Assembly (NCBI RefSeq): GCF_900112615.1
Contig: NZ_FOMK01000012.1
Location: 62,001-126,000 of the forward strand
Direction: 5' to 3'
DNA: 64,000 bases
Source of the DNA: Chitinophaga sp. CF118
GTDB lineage: Bacteria; Bacteroidota; Bacteroidia; Chitinophagales; Chitinophagaceae
Both the position numbers and the translations under genes were made by a program. The notes below the pieces were generated by a model, which ran no database searches, was not told where the DNA came from, and saw only the letters and a list, made by a program, of their open reading frames with translations. Below, in pieces: positions 62,401-64,000 of the stretch (its first letter is position 1; each line of letters starts with the position of its first letter).

Positions 62401-62604
62401 AATGTGAATTTATCCGGCATCAATAAATGGACTTTTGGCAGAAATGAAGAATTCCCATCTGCAAGGATCTTTAATGGATTGATAGATAATATGAAAGTAT
62501 TCGCTGCACCATTATCAGAGGATGAAGTGAAAGTAATGATGATGAAGAATGTACATAAAGATCAGGTAAAAAGCGTGAAGATACCCGGGGCCAGGATAAT
62601 GTAA
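59404..62604 (+). CDS. Secreted GH92 alpha-mannosidase-like protein with C-terminal LamG-like domain
   Basis: 1066 aa, GTG start, signal peptide (ALIILFFIVNSLFAKAQ). GH92 signatures: YVDPFIGTG right after the signal, GGTYPGAVAPSGFIQLTP, GGFSPWDTFRSLHPL, SMTGNHSIPIIVDSYLKG, GYKEGDKWVYSYFVPQH and GNDDLGSTSSWYVLSAMGIYP. GH92 enzymes are calcium-dependent exo-alpha-mannosidases. After the catalytic part (to about 660) come two Ig-like CARDB/APHP stretches (about 670-860) and a concanavalin-like LamG domain (about 870-1045), probably for glycan binding. The following GH89 gene is convergent, consistent with glycoprotein or glycan foraging. Confidence 0.92.
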   Translation: MNIKALIILFFIVNSLFAKAQDPASYVDPFIGTGKSAVLTKWGSEGGTYPGAVAPSGFIQLTPETRNSGYDFSDTTISFFSCVGHYSGFPNGSAGRFLVMPVDTRFIFSENSIKRRFFHKDEKATPGYYSVLFKDNNTLVEATVTERAGMFRFTFPAKVIPQLFISDSGTFNAATHYNESYVSKQRVENGYLLTFAPATYGAKVILLSLSASTVDKESAERNIAVELNDAFDQIREYTLEKWTKALSVVEITDSSKTNKTIFYTALYHALLMPWIISDVDGHYRGADREVHTVSGREEYGGFSPWDTFRSLHPLLSLLYRERQSEMVLSILDVFKQTGHLPIESMTGNHSIPIIVDSYLKGVPGIDSTLAYAAMKKSIADTPYLQSDMEIYHQQGYIPFSYPESVTRTVEYAYDDWALAQFAGLVMHKKDDYDLFMNRSYNYRNLFHPDDMFMLPRQGQEFKLEPGNSGYKEGDKWVYSYFVPQHQQDLVNLMGGKNAFTNRLYAAFTDRQIIFDNETVFHVPYLFNAANEPHKTQKWVDNIMRTRFNASPGGLPGNDDLGSTSSWYVLSAMGIYPACPGSPEYSIGVPLFQSLRINLPNGKHFEIRRKGKGHYIKSLMVNNAPFNRLLLPHAIIMKGGDMLFDMGAPSNWPETNTNNDKLPDFNILDCSVSKAGVEPDEPFWVKFTLRNNGSIGTMQMKLSANGQIIAGKNCLVNEHSSITDSILCRLYKIGDANISVNGLKDVTISVIHPDHPFSKEPDIINLAFQSLIKSGETQKISFTVKNTGGIVQTYNIPVIVNGKINRVVRLTLEPGEQTGVFISFIVNQAGWQTVNVNNIYKGFKVYNAAAESLLLDLSLSKSLMLDSSGFANNGKVIGAATIVGDQLQFGKNCFVEVPNSSSLDVMGNTLTMMAWVFPQSDEKETGGLVDMFTKGDSHVLQTENSKTLTFFAGGWGRGDCTVALPENWKDHWHHIAGVCYGDSLKLYIDGQLKGATKLENNVNLSGINKWTFGRNEEFPSARIFNGLIDNMKVFAAPLSEDEVKVMMMKNVHKDQVKSVKIPGARIM

Positions 62605-62618
62605 CTAATATCATTAAT

Positions 62619-62675
62619 AGGGCCGGCTAAAAAAGATTCTCCCGTCCAGGTAGATGATCGATTTTAGCCGGCCCT
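62619..62675. terminator. Bidirectional terminator between GH92 and GH89 genes
   Basis: Perfect 14-bp stem AGGGCCGGCTAAAA (62619-62632) with its complement at 62662-62675 and a 29-nt loop. Convergent genes on each side. Confidence 0.75.
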
Positions 62676-62679
62676 CTAT

Positions 62680-64000
62680 TTATTTATATGTTTGACGGAT
62701 TACCGCTGTATATTTCCCATAGATCTCTTTAGCAACAGCCACTGAATTTCCCTGAACGGCAGATGGATATAACTCATGTGCATTTACCCATTTCCATTCC
62801 CAATCTTTCATTTGGTCATCAAAGTATTTATCATCGATAGCTTTGTGCTGACGCATGCAACTCTTCACGTAAGTGAAATACTGTTCCCAGCGGGCTTTAT
62901 AAAAGCTTTTCAGTAAACCAGCCCATTGTCTGCTCGAATATTCGTGCAGTTCACTGTTTTTATCCCCCCAAAGCGTGATAAGGTTACGGGCATTACGTTC
63001 ATATAATGCTTTTTCACCCGGGGTAGTTCCCCAGCTTTTAGCATCACTCAGCCATTTACCTAACAGGAAGTCTTTACGGGTAGCCAACAATTTGTCCATA
63101 TCATCCAGTAATACCAGGAATGCGGTACTATACTTTTTGAAGGCAATGCTATCATTGTTTTTGTACGCCTTTGCAACCTGCTGTTGGAGGGAGTCTGCAT
63201 AGTTGGCCAGGATCTGTCGCGTTACATCTACCAGATCATACCGGAAGCCATCACTGCCTTTCAGATCATCCGATGCTTTTACAAGTAAATCCCAGGCGGG
63301 AACCATTTCACCCGGAGGATAATTAAGCATTGTTTTAGTCCGGTTCGAAGAAGTATTAAATGTAGGACGTCCGGTAAGTATACTTTCAGGACTGCCTTCT
63401 GTTAAGCCGCCGTTGTAAGCTGTTTTTCTCAATACATCCCATGCTTTATCAGCGTCCGTATTCTGCTTGCCATAACGACGCAGAGCATATGCTTTCAACC
63501 ATTGGTCCAGGTCAATAGGTTGATCTCTCCATACATTTTCCATCATCAATGCGTACATCACAGGGTTCTGTTCAATACCTTCCGGCGTTAATCCGATTCC
63601 TACCATATTACGGGCAGCAGGATCATGTAATGCATTTGCAGGATCATTTGCCACATTGTTTATTCTTCCATACATGCCGATGTTGCCACCAAAGTTCAGG
63701 AGCATACACCAGATCCATTGTTTGCCAAAGTAAGCATCTGTTCTGTTCCATACAGGGAAGTTTTCACTGTACAGATCCAGTACAATCATTTTATCATCCG
63801 GAGCTGCTGTCATGAGTGCTTTGATCTGCGCGGGATGCCAAAAATCTTTCTGGTAGTGGAACATCCAGCCCTGCATTACCCAAACAGCCGCTGTATCAGC
63901 TGCAGTCATTGACTGATAGATCTTTCTACTAATGTTATGCAGATAAGTGGAATCGTTGGTAGGAGGCAGATTTTCATTGAAGGTATCGGAAGAATAGTAA
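62680..64000 (-). CDS. GH89 alpha-N-acetylglucosaminidase, C-terminal part (runs off window)
   Basis: The frame is open to the right edge; an internal ATG at 63909 is not the real start. The visible 440 codons read YYSSDTFNENLPP at the edge, then AVWVMQGWMFHYQKDFW, VLDLYSENFPVWN, WIWCMLLNFGGNIGMYGRI and ARNMVGIGLTPEGIEQNPVMYALMMENVW, the core of NAGLU-type alpha-N-acetylglucosaminidases. The C-terminal half is helical and ends WKWVNAHELYPSAVQG. It should remove terminal alpha-GlcNAc from glycans. The catalytic Glu in MMENVW is present. The N-terminal part is outside the window. Confidence 0.9.
   Translation of the reverse strand, partial: YYSSDTFNENLPPTNDSTYLHNISRKIYQSMTAADTAAVWVMQGWMFHYQKDFWHPAQIKALMTAAPDDKMIVLDLYSENFPVWNRTDAYFGKQWIWCMLLNFGGNIGMYGRINNVANDPANALHDPAARNMVGIGLTPEGIEQNPVMYALMMENVWRDQPIDLDQWLKAYALRRYGKQNTDADKAWDVLRKTAYNGGLTEGSPESILTGRPTFNTSSNRTKTMLNYPPGEMVPAWDLLVKASDDLKGSDGFRYDLVDVTRQILANYADSLQQQVAKAYKNNDSIAFKKYSTAFLVLLDDMDKLLATRKDFLLGKWLSDAKSWGTTPGEKALYERNARNLITLWGDKNSELHEYSSRQWAGLLKSFYKARWEQYFTYVKSCMRQHKAIDDKYFDDQMKDWEWKWVNAHELYPSAVQGNSVAVAKEIYGKYTAVIRQTYK

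Noticed and set aside
1..64000. tRNA genes, rRNA genes, CRISPR arrays, transposases
   Set aside because: None recognised on reading both strands; short tRNAs could still be missed without a covariance search.

Overview
The window looks like a piece of a Bacteroidota chromosome, most likely a Chitinophaga-type member of the Chitinophagaceae. Reasons, by inference from gene content and signals: several promoters have the phylum's TAnnTTTG -7 box, Shine-Dalgarno sequences are weak, base composition is moderately AT-rich, lipoproteins are common, GH92 and GH89 glycan hydrolases are present, and a truncated starch-synthase-like gene sits next to panC.

Left end (1-14.9 kb): the end of a non-ribosomal peptide synthetase (NRPS) cluster. 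One synthetase enters from outside the window (C-A-T-E). A second (TubC docking-C-A-T-C-A-T-TE) ends the assembly line. They are followed by an EctB-like diaminobutyrate aminotransferase and an MsbA-type ABC exporter. Specificity residues read by eye suggest that the last three residues are D-(possibly aromatic)-Val-Asp. The EctB-like gene suggests that diaminobutyrate enters at modules outside the window, so the product is probably a cationic (lipo)peptide.

Accessory stretch (14.9-26.4 kb): an AAA ATPase/subtilisin pair that matches the IetAS antiphage architecture. After it comes a tandem array of four small paralogous proteins of unknown function, one frameshifted and one with its natural stop lost. 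A membrane protein, a flavin monooxygenase and a fifth truncated paralogue follow. The fifth copy lies between two copies of a 47-bp palindromic element, with two poorly known ORFs. Then come a thioredoxin-like protein and small lipoproteins.

Housekeeping stretch (26.4-42.6 kb): smpB, accD, fbaA, a leaderless BtuF-like protein overlapping a cystathionine beta-synthase, bioD, a formyl-THF cyclo-ligase, lpxK, rnr, a polyprenyl synthase, an amino-acid permease, DoxX, an Smr-domain protein and the RNase P RNA gene rnpB.

Immediately downstream of rnpB is a two-gene OLD-like ATPase/TOPRIM-like unit (42.7-44.5 kb), a second candidate defence system. The rest (44.6-64 kb) holds a DUF4870 protein, a secreted subtilase, a probable lysine-catabolic pair (ALDH7 and DUF1338), panB, ppx, ppk1, metK, a starch-synthase-like gene divergent from panC-panD, a membrane flippase-like protein, an acetyltransferase, a secreted GH92 alpha-mannosidase, and a GH89 alpha-N-acetylglucosaminidase that runs off the right edge. 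No tRNA, rRNA, CRISPR array, transposase or integrase was recognised. All family names are from motif reading without database searches.
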